From Musa acuminata AAA Group (lineage: Eukaryota; Streptophyta; Magnoliopsida; Zingiberales; Musaceae): 64,000 bases of DNA. Shown in pieces: positions 31,287 to 44,201 of the stretch. The position numbers were made by a program, and so were the translations under genes. Location: positions 17,073,501 to 17,137,500 of the forward strand of contig NC_088356.1 in the NCBI RefSeq assembly GCF_036884655.1, in the 5' to 3' direction. Positions within the stretch are counted from its first letter, which is position 1; each line of letters starts with the position of its first letter. The notes beneath the pieces are model-generated. The model saw only the letters and a program-made list of their open reading frames with translations. It searched no databases and was not told where the DNA came from.

Positions 31287-33010
31287 CCATGCACCTAAAT
31301 ATGGCACAGGTGCTGCTTTTGCCTATCAATAAGGGTAAGTGATTAAGTATGCTAAATCCTAATTAGTATAATATTTTGATAGAGAAAAATGTGGATCCAG
31401 CTAAAACATTACAACTTGCTCTTTTTGAGTTCTCATAAGTTTTAGGTTTTTACTATAAACAAGGCTAAATTTGATTACTAAGATTGAAGTCAAAAGTTGG
31501 ACAAATAGATTTCTACCATGTACAACAAGACTATAGTTGATTTAGTCAGTTCTATTTAGATGTCATAATTTGTCACAGCGGAAGTCATCATATCTGCAAA
31601 ATATTGTGCAAGCCTAAAACTGAAAGTTGATTCCAAAGAATTGAAAGAATATGAAAGACTCGTAGATATTATAAATTGCTATTTTGGTTTTATATTTTGT
31701 TTTGTATAATTACGCACTTATGTAGATATTAAAATCAATAATACAAGGTAAAACCTACGAAAATGACTAATAGACAATACATAGGAATTCCATGAGCTGA
31801 TTACTATAAAAAATATATGTAAAGAATCACCAACATATTCATAGAGAGGCCTTTATAACCTCTATAATATTAGTAAATAAATATCTCTCATATTCGCTGA
31901 TACTCCTATTGGATATAATCTTGGAGCTCCGTAACATCAATCAAGATATTGATAGAAATCGTGCAAGTCTCCACTTGCTACCTTACATTGAAGAAAGTAA
32001 TAATCAGAATATAAATAATATTGGTGCATCAAAAAATGTGGCATTAATATTATCATAATAAATCATTGATGATAATTTTAATACTTGGTGCATTTCAAAT
32101 ATAACTGATGAATAAAAGTTCCATTGATGTGATAGCAAGATATTATATTTTATCCAACGATCATAATATAGTTCTTTGCTTTTTAAAGTGTATAGAAACA
32201 ATGTTATTATGATTAAAGTAAAATAATCTCGATTACGATTCAAAACAACCCATTTGTATAGGAGGAGAAGACATGCAAATTAAGAGGTTGATTATAATAA
32301 ATATGTAGTCCATAATTTACGGGCAACGATCTCAACACTTAAGTTTGATCGAATTCTATCAAGGACACCTTAAAAAAGTTCTGTTAGGCTAAGCAAAACT
32401 TAAGTCCCGGCTCACTTATCTCAATTCAAGTTAGGACCTGGATTAGAGCAGTTCTCAATCAAATACGAGCAAACACTAAGTAAAAGAATATGATAACCTT
32501 ATAAGTATTAGTTGTACACACCCGATAAAGAAAGTACTAAGGACTTAAGGCACTCTTCACCTTATAAAACAAGTGATGCGCCCCATCTAAAAGCACTCAA
32601 GAAATCCTTAACAAGTGTCCAACCAGTCTTAGCTACTCTAATCTTATAATATAGAAGAGAGGAAAAGAGAAAAAGAGAAAGAGATAAATTTTGTAAGATG
32701 TAACCAATCCTTCAAATTGCAACCTTCTTCCTCGAGTTCCAATAACTCAAGCTCTGCATCAAGCTTCACTTAGCTACTGTGAGAATTGCCCAAAGATTGT
32801 TGTCTAAACCTTAGGAGGAGGTTTCAACAGAAAGAAAGAAAGTGGAGACCTAAATCAACAGCAATACTTAAACTACCAAGAGCACCCAAGTATTATCCAA
32901 ATATAATATACTCCTATTAGCCTCCTTACATACTTTTAATTTCATTACTTTTAGCTTTACAAATAATAGATGTTCTCATTTGGTTTTACGGTTTGGTTTT
33001 ACGATTGATA
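31287..33010. other. AT-rich DNA without recognisable features
   Basis: These 1.7 kb lie between the MULE and element E. I see no ORF with family resemblance, no LTR pair and no RNA gene. It is probably decayed transposon or intergenic DNA. Confidence 0.6.
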
Positions 33011-33429
33011 TGTTGAATCTCAAATTTTGATGATGAAATTAATTTATAAAATTATGATATAAAGTGCTTTTAAGTGACACAAGACTAGCTTCAATCAGGA
33101 AAAGATAAATTGATTAAAGTAGTGGAATCAGAGGTTGGGCTGAAATAGAATATATCAGAAGATTAGATGTTGAGCTAGAGAACTGGTCGATATGTTGGCA
33201 AAAGACTTCATGCTATAAGTTTAGGCATCGGGTCAGAAGGATCATAAATTGTGCCAAGGAGATTAGATGTTGCGGAGGTGAATATGCCGATTGGACAATA
33301 TGCCAAGGGAGAGAATGATACACCGAAAGGTCGGACGAAGCACCGAAGGGTCAGATGAAGCACCGGATGAACCAATGACGTGTCGGATAATATGTGATTC
33401 ATGCTTATAATCAATTATCTTGATTGAAG
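33011..33429 (+). repeat. E 5' LTR, left piece
   Basis: Starts TGTTGAATCTCAAATTTTG. It continues after D at 53799; rejoined, it aligns along its length with the LTR of G (62549-63746). D's TSD TGAAG lies at 33425-33429. Confidence 0.82.
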
Positions 33430-34699
33430 TGTTAGAGTCAATACAACACTAAGAGGGGGGGGGGGAGTTATAAATTAGTGTTTACGCAAAATTACATTGA
33501 TTTGAAAAATCTCATTCGATAAAATCATTTCGATAAAGCCCGTATCGGAAAGTAATAAAAGCAATGACTTAGAGTATATATAAAGTGAACTGAGCAGCTA
33601 AGTAATGAAAGTAAGCAGTAAGGAAAGAACACACCGGATTTATAGTGGTTCGATCGTTACGATCTACGTCCAGTTTCGATTCCTCCTCCGTCAACGTCAC
33701 CAGCGTCCACTAATGGTCTTCCTTCAATAAGCGAAGACCAACCACCTTCTAACTAAGCTTTTTCCTTTAGGAGACAACCCTTATAAGCCTCACACCTCTT
33801 CTCAAATGATTATAAAGCTAAAGAAAGAGGAAGAGGACTCCTAGCAATTTTACAACCCTTTTACACCCCAACACTTAAACATTTTTCCACGCTTTATTGC
33901 TACTTTGTTACCCTTTCATGTGGAAAGGAGTAGGGTTTTTATAGGCTCCAAAGGTTTCAGAATTGGAATAAAAAAGTGTCTCATGCCGGATTTTCAGGGT
34001 ACTAGCGGTACCACCACCTAGTCTGGCAGTACTATCTCCTGATAGAGCATCGGAGACTGGGCTCTGGTGGTACCATCGCCTGACATGGTGGTACCATTGC
34101 TTGGTAGTATTAACTACCGATGGCTCCACTGCCCAATCTGGGCAGTACCACCGCCCAGACCACTTGGGAGGCTGAGCCTCAAGCGATTCCATTGCCTGGC
34201 ATGGCTCCAAGTGGTCGAGTGGGCCTTCCATCCGGCCCAACTCAGCCCTAAATCAGGCCCAATTGGCCCTTAACTGAGTTAGTGAGATTACCTCTCAATC
34301 CTAACTCAATCTAAGTTCTAACTACGATAATTAAGGTATTAACTAAGCAATATTTGTCCAGCATGTCAATTTTCTTTCGGCGAAGTCTCGACGAACTTCC
34401 GATGAACTCTAAGCACACTTTTGGTGAACTCTCGACGAACTCTTGGCAAACTTTGGACGAACTCTCGGTGAACTCCTGATGAACTCTCGACGAACTCTTG
34501 GCAAACTCCTGACGAACTCTCGGCGAGCTTCTGGCATATCATCCAAATCTTTGACGTATCATCCGATTTTTGACTCTGGCCCAACATCTGCTTTATGCCT
34601 TATTTATTATCATAGTTAATCTTGCAATACTCTTCTCAACATATGGATTAGATCAACAATTTATCAGTTGATTTCATCATCAAAATCCGAGATTCAATA
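33430..34699 (-). repeat. D 3' LTR (1,270 bp)
   Basis: Plus-strand ends are TGTTAGAGTCAATAC and GAGATTCAATA, the latter a decayed TGTTGAATCTC start on the element strand. A TATA motif (CCTATAAAAACC on the minus strand) is near 33932-33943. A repeated GAACTCTCGACGAACTCTTGGC block is at 34380-34525. The C-rich tract appears as a G run near 33456. Confidence 0.85.
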
Positions 34700-35880
34700 A
34701 TCTTCCCCTTTTTTATGTTGATAATCAATTGATGACGGAGTTAACCTTAACTCCCCTTATTTATATGTTATATTGAGATAAGCAAACTTGAATTCAAAAG
34801 GAATCATGACCTTTGAATTCAAGTGAAACAATTTTGATCACGAGGATCAAATACAATATATCAAATCAAAATTTTATATGTTTGTGCATCATTATAGTTT
34901 CAAATTAAAATATGCACAATTTTAAAACCTTACATTTCATCCTTCTTGTATGATACCAAAAATAAATCAACATCACTTCTGGCACATCATACATGATACT
35001 AAAATATTAAAATTTTTAAGCATTTATCACTTCATGCATTAAATCAATATTTTGATCATGAAACCAAACATTCATCATTTCTCCTATGCATGATACTAAA
35101 GCATCCATGATACATCATTTTGGGCATAACATGCATGATGCTAAGACATTAAAATTTTTAAGCATTTATCACTTTATGTATTAAATCAACATTTTGATCA
35201 TGATATTAAACTTTCATTATTTCTCTCCCTTTGTCATCAACAAAAAGAAGAATCATTCAATAATGCAAGTGTTTTAAACTATTCAAGCAAGTTTTACTCT
35301 AATTTATCCAAGTTAGCAAAAATGAGAAGTTAAGCAAAAACTTTGTATGATAACTACTTTTGCTTTTTGAAATGGGTAAGCTAGCATTTTTGCTTTAGAT
35401 GTGCAAGAGCTTTTTGGTTCTTCTTGAGATGTGCAAGTTTCTTTCTTCCTTTGTCATAAAAATAAAAAGAAGAGTAAGAAGAGTAAAGGAGGAATTCATT
35501 CTCCATAGGAAAAAATCAAGAACCAAATTCATGAAAGTTAAGTTTCATTGAATCAAGCTTCTACTATAGCAAAGAGAAAGGATATCGTAAAGGATCAAGA
35601 TGTCCATACTAAAAAATCAAATCTCTATTCTTGTAACTGATCATCACATACTAAAAGTCCATGAATAAAAATTCTTCTTTCGTGAGTAGAGTGAGGAAGA
35701 ATTCATGGGAAAGGATTATCAAATGAAGGATAAAAAATTCATGAATCAAGGCTCTTCTTTTGCAAATAGAAAGAGGAAAGATTCATATGAGATGATCTTG
35801 ATTTAAAAGGAAAATTCAACTTATGAAAAATCGAGAAATCCAAAAAGTATTCAAGAGGAACTCATGCATTCAAAAGATTT
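34700..35880 (-). other. D 3' noncoding region
   Basis: AT-rich, with no ORF. Reverse-complement polypurine motifs occur at 34700-34714 (beside the LTR) and near 35220-35245 (CCCTTTGTCATCAACAAAAAG). A few GCTAGC/GCAAG motifs lie near 35320-35420, far fewer than in the gag-only elements. Confidence 0.7.
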
Positions 35881-38800
35881 AACATGCTTAATTCTCTTCT
35901 ACTAAAATCAAATTGTTCCTCATTCAATGGTTTTGTAAAAATATCTACTAATTGATACTTTGTATCAATAAATTCTAAAGATATATCATGATTATTAACA
36001 TGATCTCTAATAAAATGATGCATAATGTCAATATGCTTAGTTCTAGAGTGTTGAATGAGATTCTTGGTTAAACATATTGTACTAGTATTATCCCATTTTA
36101 TAGGAATTTTTTAAATAAATTTCATAAACTTCTAAAATATTTTTTATTGATATAACTTGTGCACAACATGCACCTACTACTATATATTCAGCTTTGGTTG
36201 TAGATAAAACAATCGAGTTTTGTTTCTTGCAAGACTAAGAGATAACTGCATGACCTAAGAGTTGACTTATTCTGAATGTATTTTTTCTATCTATTTGACA
36301 ACTAGCAAAATCAGCAATGGTATAAACAATCAATTCATAATCTTTAGTTTTTGGATACTATAATCCTATATTAGGAGTTCCTTTTAAGTATCTAAAAATC
36401 CTTTTAACAGCTTTTAAGTGAGATTGCTTGGGATTAAATTGAAATCTAGCATATAGTCCAATACTAAATATGATATCGGTTCTAGTTGCTGTGAGGTAAA
36501 ATAAACTACCTATCATACCCCTATAAGCCTTTTGATCAAAACATTCTTCATTAATATCCATATCTAATTTTGTAGAAGTGCTCATTGGTGTATTGATAGC
36601 CTTAACATTATCCATATTAAATCATTTTAATATATCTAAAGTATATTTTATTTGACTAACAAAAAATCCATCACTAAGTTGTTTGATTTGTAAATCTAAG
36701 AAAAAAGTTAATTCCCCTATCAAACTCATTTCGAATTCATGGCTCATACTATTGGCAAAAGATTCACATAAAGATGTTTGAATATCTAAAAAATGATATC
36801 ATCAATATAAATTTGAATAATGAAAAAATCATTTTTAAAATATTTGATAAACAATGTAGTATTGACCTTGTCTTTCATAAAATTATTTTGAATAAGAAAA
36901 GATCTAAGTCTCTAAAACCAAGCCCTAGGGGCTTATTTTAATCCATAGAGAGCCTTAGTCAACTTAAACACATGATTCAAAAAGTTAACATTCTCAAATC
37001 TGGGAGGTTGTTCAACATAAACTTCTTCAGAAATAAAACCATTAAGAAAAGCACTTTTAATATCCATTTGAAATAACTTCAAATTATTATAACTATTATA
37101 GACAAGGAGAATCCTTATGGCTTCAAGCCTAGCCACAAGAGCAAAGGTTTCTTCATAATTGATACATTTTTCTTGGTTAAAACTTTTGACCACTAATCTA
37201 GCCTCTTTTCTAACCACGATACCAAGTTCATCTTACTTGTTTCTTAAGACCTATTCAGTACTAATTACCAAATGGTCACTAGGTTTAGGAACAAGCTTTC
37301 ACACCTTATGTCTCTCAAATTGATTTAATTCCTCATGCATTATAATAACCCATGAATAATCTTTTAGAGTCTCGTTAATGCATTTAGGTTCAATTTAAGA
37401 TAAAAAGGCTGAATTCGTACAAAATTTTTTAAGAGAAGAATGAGTTTAAACACCTTTTGAAGTGTCTCCAATGATTAGCTCCTTAGAATGAGTATCTACA
37501 TACTTTCAATCCTTAGGTAAAGATTATTTGGAAGAAGATGCATCTAAGTTGCTATTGGGAAGAGAGGGTTCATTCAAATTTAAACCATCAAAATTAAAAT
37601 CATCATCAAAATCATTTTTCTTGGATTTGAAAATCTCAATGAAAATAACATGAATAGATTCTTCTATAACTAAAATTCTTTTATTAAATATACAAAATAC
37701 TTTAGAAGTAGAAGAATAATAAAAAAAATACCTTCATTGGATTTTACATCAATTTTCTTAAGGCATCTTTTTTATTTAAAATAAAATATTTATAACCGAA
37801 AACTTTAAAATACGAAACATTAGGTTTTTTATTATTCCACAAATCATAAGGAGTTTTGGAAAGTAATGATCTTACTAGAACCCTATTCATGACATAGCAT
37901 GCCGTGTTAATGGCTTCAACCCAAAAATATTTGGGTAGGCTATATTCGTTTAACATAGTTCTTGCCATTTCTTGTAAACTCCTATTTTTTCTTTCAACTA
38001 CTTCATTTTGTTATGGGTTTCTTAGCATAGAGAAATTATGATTATACCTATTTGATTCATAAAAGTTTTAAAAATCATGGTTTTGAAACTCACCACCGTG
38101 ATCACTACGTATAGATGAAATAATAAAGCCTTTTTCATTTTGAATAAATTTATAAAATTTAAAAACACACTTAAAACAATCACTTTTATGTGCTCAGAAA
38201 TATGTTCAAGTGTATCTACTATAATCATCAATAATTACAAAGGTGTATTTGTTACCTCCTAGGCTTGTTATATCAATTGGTCCAAATAAATCCATATGTG
38301 TCAATTACAATGGTCTAGAGATGCTTATTTGATTCTTTGACTTGAAACTACCTTTTATTTGTTTTCTTAGTTGACATGCATCACACACTTTGTCTTTGAC
38401 AAACTTGATGCTAGAGATTCCTCTTATAAGTTCTCTAGATAAAATTTGAGAGATTAGTTTAATGCTAGCATGACCTAACCTCCTATGCCAAAGTCAAGCA
38501 TCATCGTTTAAAACCAAAAAGTATGTTTCATTACAACACTTATCAAGATCAATAGTATAGATATTGTTGGTTCTTAAGGCAATCAAAGATCTATTTATGT
38601 GTAGTATTTCTATAATACAAGAATTAGATTCAAATTTGATGTTATAGCCTTTATCACATAATTGACTAATACTTAGTAAGTTATGCTTTAAACTATCTAC
38701 TAATAAAATATTTTCAATCAAAAGGTTTGATTTATTACCTATATTTCCTTTTCCAATAATTTTTCCTTTGTTATTGTCTTTGAAGGTAACAAATCCTTTG

Positions 38801-39360
38801 TCTTGGCTGGTGAGCTTAGAGAAGTATGTTAGATCTCCAGTCATGTGCCTTGAGCATCCAGTATTAAGGTATCATCTCTTCCTCCTGGCTTGTGATTGTA
38901 GACATATCTACAAGAAAGGAGATTTTCTTTTAGGTACCAATTTTACCTTAGGTTCCTCATTAATAGATCTATCTAATTTATCATTTTGCATTGAGTCATT
39001 TAAGGTTCTTTCAGGGACCCAAATTAGCTTATGTGGACTATACCTCTTAAATGGACATTTATGAGCATAATGTCTAAATTTACAACATAATTTGCATTTG
39101 TTTTAGGGTGAAACATGCAAAGTTGGGCCCTTAACAAAGATGGTTGGCTTTTGGTAAGTGTTACTCACAAAGTCAACTTGAACTCTTCGATGAACATGAC
39201 CCCTTTTGTAAGGATCATGTTTAAAGATTTGCTTCTCATTTCAAACTTTTCTAAGGTTTCATATAGTAGCAAATTTTCCTTTTTAAGCATCTCTAGTTCT
39301 TCACATTTTGTAAAAGGAGGTAATATTTTATTATCTTGCTTAATATTTAATCTATTGAAT
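35880..39360 (-). pseudogene. pol: D pol pseudogene: protease, integrase, RT, RNase H
   Basis: Fragments read on the minus strand in this order. The protease/GAG-pre-integrase part is at 38870-38494 (CSRHMTGDLTYFSKL, HNLLSISQLCDKGY). Integrase pieces are at 38231-37744 ([16 protein letters not shown]). RT is at 37217-36780 (FNQEKCINYEETFA, then YIDD), and RT-RNase H from 36615 to 35880 (INTPMSTSTKLDMD). Frameshifts and stops separate them. The protease active site reads NTG where DSG or DTG is expected (Asn codon 38863-38865), with a stop just before it. The sequence is similar to S1 but much older. Confidence 0.85.
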
Positions 39361-39776
39361 TCAGAGAAATGCTCCTTTTTTTAATAATTTATACTTTCTA
39401 TTAACTAATTTACATTCATCAAATAAATCATGAAAAACATTCAATAATTCATCAAATGATAAATGGGCTTCGATTGAGTTACTTACCTCATCACCAAGGG
39501 CCATTAAAGCATAGTTAGCAACTTCTTTGTTGGTTGGCTCCTTGTCTTCGAATGCGCTCGAATCATCCCAAGTAGCTTTTAGTGCTTTCTTCTTTTTCGG
39601 TTGCTTCTTCTTCACTTGAGGACATTCACTTTTGAAGTGATCCAGTTTCTTATATTCGTAGCAAATTATTTGGTCTTTTTTAAGTTCATTTTTATTTTTA
39701 ATGTCATGTTTAGTTTTATTCATTTTTATGAATTTTTTAAATTTTCTTATTAGAAGTATCAAGTCGTCATCATCAT
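39361..39776 (-). pseudogene. gag: D gag C-terminal part with damaged zinc knuckle
   Basis: Continues D gag from 50385 across B. The knuckle reads CYEYKKLDHFKSEC: the second Cys of the CCHC motif is Tyr and Gly-His is Asp-His. A Lys-rich block follows, then FDELLNVFHDLFDECKL, a segment absent from the gag-only elements C1, E and G. Confidence 0.8.
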
Positions 39777-40394
39777 TGTTACGGTAAGTAACTTTTTTAG
39801 CCGCGACCTAGGGGCCGACGCGGCTGGTTCAGGGCTCCAAATGACTCGAATCGGACGTGTCCCTCCCCGAGGCCTTGAGATGGCGGATGTCGAGGACCTG
39901 CCTGGAAAACTTGGCCTTGCTGAGCTACCGGCGATCGGGTACCTACACACAGGTCGGGTCGGTGGCTCGGCTCGACCCCTCAGACGATTACGTCAATGGG
40001 GAGGAGTATTGTATTGAGTGAGAAATCGGTCCTCCCTGTTGGGAGCCGGGGGGGGGGGGGGGGGGGGGGGTACTTATGAGGGGGGCTTGATGTTACCTGA
40101 TGGGCCATCCTGCAAGAGCCGGACTGTACCTTCGGTGGCGTCTGTCGCCGTCGTGGACGTTGCGTGTGGAGCCGAGCTGCCGCAGGGTATGGGGGGTGCC
40201 AGCAGGTGCGTTTGCCTGCCTCGGCCGGCCCTGATGGGTCAGCCGAGGAGGCCCAAGTACGGTGGGTATGGGTGCGTGTTGCGTCGTCGTTAATGCTCTT
40301 TCTGGGGCAGCGCGCCGTGCTGGGCGTTCGACGTGGGGGGGTGTATTACGTCAAATCCGGCGTGTTATGTCAAGTCAGTTTTTTACCCCTATCA
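39777..40394 (-). repeat. B 3' LTR (618 bp)
   Basis: The plus strand runs from TGTTACGGTAAG to CCCCTATCA. It contains a run of 23 G at 40048-40070. The polypurine tract on the element strand (CGGGTGGGGCATA) abuts at 40395-40407. Confidence 0.92.
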
Positions 40395-40639
40395 TATGCC
40401 CCACCCGAAAGGAGCTATGCATTGGTTTTGCACGTAAGGAGTTCGACGCATGGCTCCCTGCTTCAATCGTGCTGCTCAGGTGGGTCTGAGAGGTGCGCTG
40501 TGGATGGGTTAGTCGCGTGAACGTTTCTCGAGCAGTGCTGGGCCGGGACACAACTCGGTCGGGAGGCCGAACGGGGTCGGACTCGGGGCCAATAGGGCCG
40601 ACGAGGGTCGGGAGGCACCAGGCAGGTGGGGCGACCGCG

Positions 40640-41620
40640 CAGGCGTGGCTTGGGAGACGCAAAGCCGAGGGCCGAGAAGCACAACGCAGGCGGGGTGACC
40701 GCGCAGGTGTGTCTCGGGAGGCGCAAAGTCGAGGGCCGAGAAACACAACGCAGGCGGGGTGACCGCGCAGGTGTGTCTCGGGAGGCGCAAAGCCGAGGAC
40801 CGAGGAGCACGACGCAGGCGGGGTGACCGCGCAGGTGTGTCTCGGGAGGCGCAAAGCCGAGGGCCGAGAAGCATAACGCAGACAGGGTGACCACTCAGGT
40901 GTGTCTCGGGAGGCGCAAAGCCGAGGACCGAGGAGCACAACGCAGGTGGGGTGACCGCGCAGGTGTGTCTCGGGAGGCGCAAAGCCGAGAACCGAGGAGC
41001 ACAACGCAGGCGGGGTGACCGTGCAGGTGTGTCTCGGGAGACGCAAAGCCGAGGACCGAGGAGCACAATGCAGGCGGGGTGACCGCGCAGGTGTGTCTCG
41101 GGAGGCGCAAAGCCGAGGACCGAGGAGCACAACGCAGGCGGGGTGACTGCGCAGGTGTGTCTCGGGAGGCGCAAAGCAGAGGACCGAGGAGCACAACGCA
41201 GGCGGGGTGACCGCGCAGGTGTGTCTCGGGAGGCGCAAAGCCGAGGGCCGAGAAGCACAACGCAAGCGGGGTGACCGCGTAGGTGTGTCTCGGGAGGCGC
41301 AAAGCCGAGGACCGAGGAGCACAACGCAGGCGGGGTGACCGCGCAGGTGTGTCTCGGGAGGCGCAAAGCCGAGGACCGAGGAGCACAACGCAGGCGGGGT
41401 GACCGCTCAGGTGTGTCTCGGGAGGCGCAAAGCCGAGGACCGAGGAGCACGACGCAGGCGGGGTGACCGCGCAGGTGTGTCTCGGGAGGCGCAAAGCCGA
41501 GGGCCGAGGAGCACAACGCAGGCGGGGTGACCGCGCAGGTGTGTCTCGGGAGGCGCAAAGCCGAGGACCGTGGAGAACAACGTAGGCGGGGTGACCGCGC
41601 AGGTGTGTCTTGGGAGAGAT
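40640..41620 (+). repeat. 64-bp tandem array in B, between 3' LTR and aORF promoter
   Basis: About 15 copies of a unit containing GTGTCTCGGGAGGCGCAAAG and GAGCACAACGCAGGCGGGG. Spacing between equivalent points is 64 bp (for example 40701, 40765, 40829). Since 64 is not a multiple of three, three copies make a 64-residue period in every frame, giving the long but meaningless minus-strand ORFs here. It matches the position of A's 57-bp array and partly its sequence. Confidence 0.92.
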
Positions 41621-41950
41621 TGACCGAGGCGCTCGGTGCAGGTGGGCTGCGACCGGGGCGATGGCTCCGGGCGTAACATGACCGAGGCGATACTTGGCTT
41701 TTGGTCCAGAGTTTGGTCGTTTCGACCGTTGTGCGGGGGCGGGTAGCCGGGTCGCCTTTTGCCTCGGGAAGGTCAAAGGGCCATACCTTTCGGGCGTCGC
41801 CGGTTTTTGAGGTTGATATGATTAGGGGCTCCGTACTTCGCACCGTGCTGCAATTAAGAGCCGCGCCTGCCGAAGTTATGGTGATGCGACTTTTGCATCT
41901 TCGCAGCACGCTTCAGAAGAGGAAGGGTCGCCGTTTCGGCGGGAAACAGG

Positions 41951-41960
41951 CTATAAGTAG
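41951..41960 (+). promoter_or_regulatory. Probable TATA box of B's antisense gene
   Basis: CTATAAGTAG lies about 122 bp upstream of the aORF ATG at 42074, the same spacing as the TTATAAG of A. Confidence 0.6.
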
Positions 41961-42073
41961 CGCTCCGTCGGTCCCTTTCACTTCTTGGCACCTGTATTTG
42001 CTTCAATCGCCTCTTTGTGTGACCTGGCCCAGCGCTTCTTCAGCCGCCCTACCTTCCCAAAAACTCGATAAGG

Positions 42074-44201
42074 ATGGTTTCCCCTCCTTCGTCCTCTCCT
42101 TCTCTGCCTCCTCTTTCCGGTGCCGCCGGTGAGGAGGTGGCATTGGCGAGCTCCCGTTCGTCGTCCGAGGAAAGGGCCACCAAAGCCCTCGAATCGCTTA
42201 TGTGGCCGCACGACCTCGACTCCACCGTGAGCGAGTCGTCGCTCGGCCTCCTCCGGGACCGTTACGGTATCCCAGCGGAGTTCGCGCTCATTGCCCCTGA
42301 GCCGGGGCAGCGGGCGTATGATCCTATACCTAAGGGCTTCGCCCTAACTGTAGATGCCTTCGAGGCCGGGCTGCGCCTTCCATTGCACCTTGTCATTACA
42401 GACTGCGTCGCGTGGTGGCGCATTTCTCCTTCTCAGATGGCGCCGAATTCTTGGCGCTATCTGGTGGCGTTCCTCGGGGAATGCTACTATGCCCAGATCG
42501 CCCCGAGCCGGTCCCTTTTCCTCTCCTGTTTCCGTCTGTCCAGAGGGTCGGGGGGCTATTACTTGTCCGCCCGACCGGGTTTCCGTGTCTGTGGGGCTCC
42601 TTCCAGCAATAAGGGGTGGAAGGAGCGCTTCGTCTACGTTTGCCATCCGAAGAGTTGGAGCTTCGGACTCCGGTGGGCGGCGCGCGCAGTTGATAACACT
42701 GCCCCGGCTTTGGACGAGGGGGAGCTTGGAGCCCTCCGAAGATTGAAGGAGATCCTCCCGTCTTCCAGAGTCATCCGAAGGATGACCGAGGCGTGGCTGG
42801 TCGAGGTGGGCTTGAGCCCAGTACCTCGAGGTATGCATTGAGAAGGTGGCGCTGGGCCCTCCAGTTTTGCTTTTCTCTTTCGGGATACTGACCGAGGTCT
42901 TTATGCTTGTGCAGAGATGGTGAACCTTGCTGTAGTGCGTGGAGGACGCATTTCGCCCGTCGTATCTCCGCGGCGCCGGGTCGGCCCGAGCGTCAGCACT
43001 AGGGAGGCGCCGGTGGATCTCGAGGACGTCCGCCCTCGGAAGAAGGCCAAGGTCGCTGCTGCGAAGAAACCGACTCCCCCAAGGGCTCAGGGGAGCGCAG
43101 AGGCGGCGGAGTCGGGCTCGCACGATAGGCGAGGGGGCGAGGTCGGGGCGAGGCAGGCCCGAGCAACGTGATTGCAGGAAAGGCGCCTCGGGAGCCCTCG
43201 ATCCGGGACTTGTGCCGTCTTCCCGCGGGGCCGCCGAACGACTTTTACCAGGCGCGCCTGATGGGCGAACTTTCCGAGGGCCAGCCTTCTGACCGGTTGG
43301 TAGCCCGCTGGGGGGGGCTGACCCGCGGGACCCGGGTGTGGGCCGACGAGGAGACCGCGGCTGCGTTCGTCCGAGGGGGGCTGCATCCTGATCTGGCCCG
43401 CGAAATGTACACTCTGCCGTCCGACGTCCTGCTCGGGAAGTCCGTGAAGTCGCTGCTGTGGGTAAGTGTTCCGCTGCCGGCTTCCGACTTGTGGTGCTCT
43501 CGAGGGTCGTTCTGACTTTCTTCTTGTAGGGCCAGCACTACGCGATGGCACTGGCTGACCGTGTTCGCGATGCGGGTCGGGCCCTTGGAATTTTGTGCGA
43601 CCGTAATGCCGAGCTGCGTAAGCAGCTCGAGGAGGTTCGGGCCGGGGCAGCTTCGGAGGCGGTTGCGGCGGCCGAGCAGCGCTCCTCGGAGCTCGAGGCG
43701 GAGGCGGCGCGTCTCCGAGCTGAGGCAGGGGCGGCCGACGAGCGCGCGTTGGCGCTGGAGGCCGAGGTCCTTCGCTTAAGGTCCGAGGCGAGGGCGGCCG
43801 AGGAGGAGAAAGGCAATCTCCGGGGACTCCTGGAGGGAGCGCAGTCAGAGGCTCGTCTGGCCCGAGGCGAGGCGGCCGCCCTGACCCAGCGGCTAGAGGG
43901 CGCCCTGGCTGACGTGAAGGGGGCCTCGGAAGCCCTGGCGGCCGAGCGGGAGCGGCGGCCGGAAAAAGAGAAGGAGATAATCGAGGCCTATAAACAATCA
44001 CCGGGCTTCCAGCTCGGGCTGGCTCGGTCGGGGCAGGTTACCTACGAGTACAGGTACCGAATCGCCCTTGGCTGGTTCCAGACGAGCCATCCCGGGCTGG
44101 AAGTGGAGGCAGATCCGTTTGTCTCGCATCCTGAGGACTTGGATGTGGACATGCCGGAGGAAGTTCCCTTCGATGATGGCGTGGGGGGATCCGACGGTTA
44201 G
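42074..44201 (+). pseudogene. B antisense gene (aORF), three exons, frameshift in exon 2
   Basis: Exon 1 is 42074-42830 (MVSPPSSSPS; SLMWPHDLDSTVSES; PEPGQRAYDPIPKGF; VAWWRISPSQMAPNSWRYL). Intron 1 is 42831-42914 (84 bp, GTATGC...GCAG, phase 1). Exon 2 is 42915-43461 and begins EMVNLAVVRGG. It changes frame at about 43140-43170, then reads APREPSIRDLC and LLGKSVKSLLW. Intron 2 is 43462-43529 (68 bp, GTAAGT...TGTAG). Exon 3 is 43530-44201, a coiled coil rich in Ala, Glu and Arg ending DDGVGGSDG-stop. Splice positions and phases match A. The exon 1 domain resembles PF04195. Its strand is opposite to gag-pol, so it needs its own promoter. Confidence 0.82.

Noticed and set aside
40375..41909. Long minus-strand ORFs of 293-466 codons with a 64-residue repeat (LCASRDTPARSPRL type)
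   Set aside because: They are produced by the 64-bp GC-rich tandem array; parallel frames are open on both strands and no domain is present.
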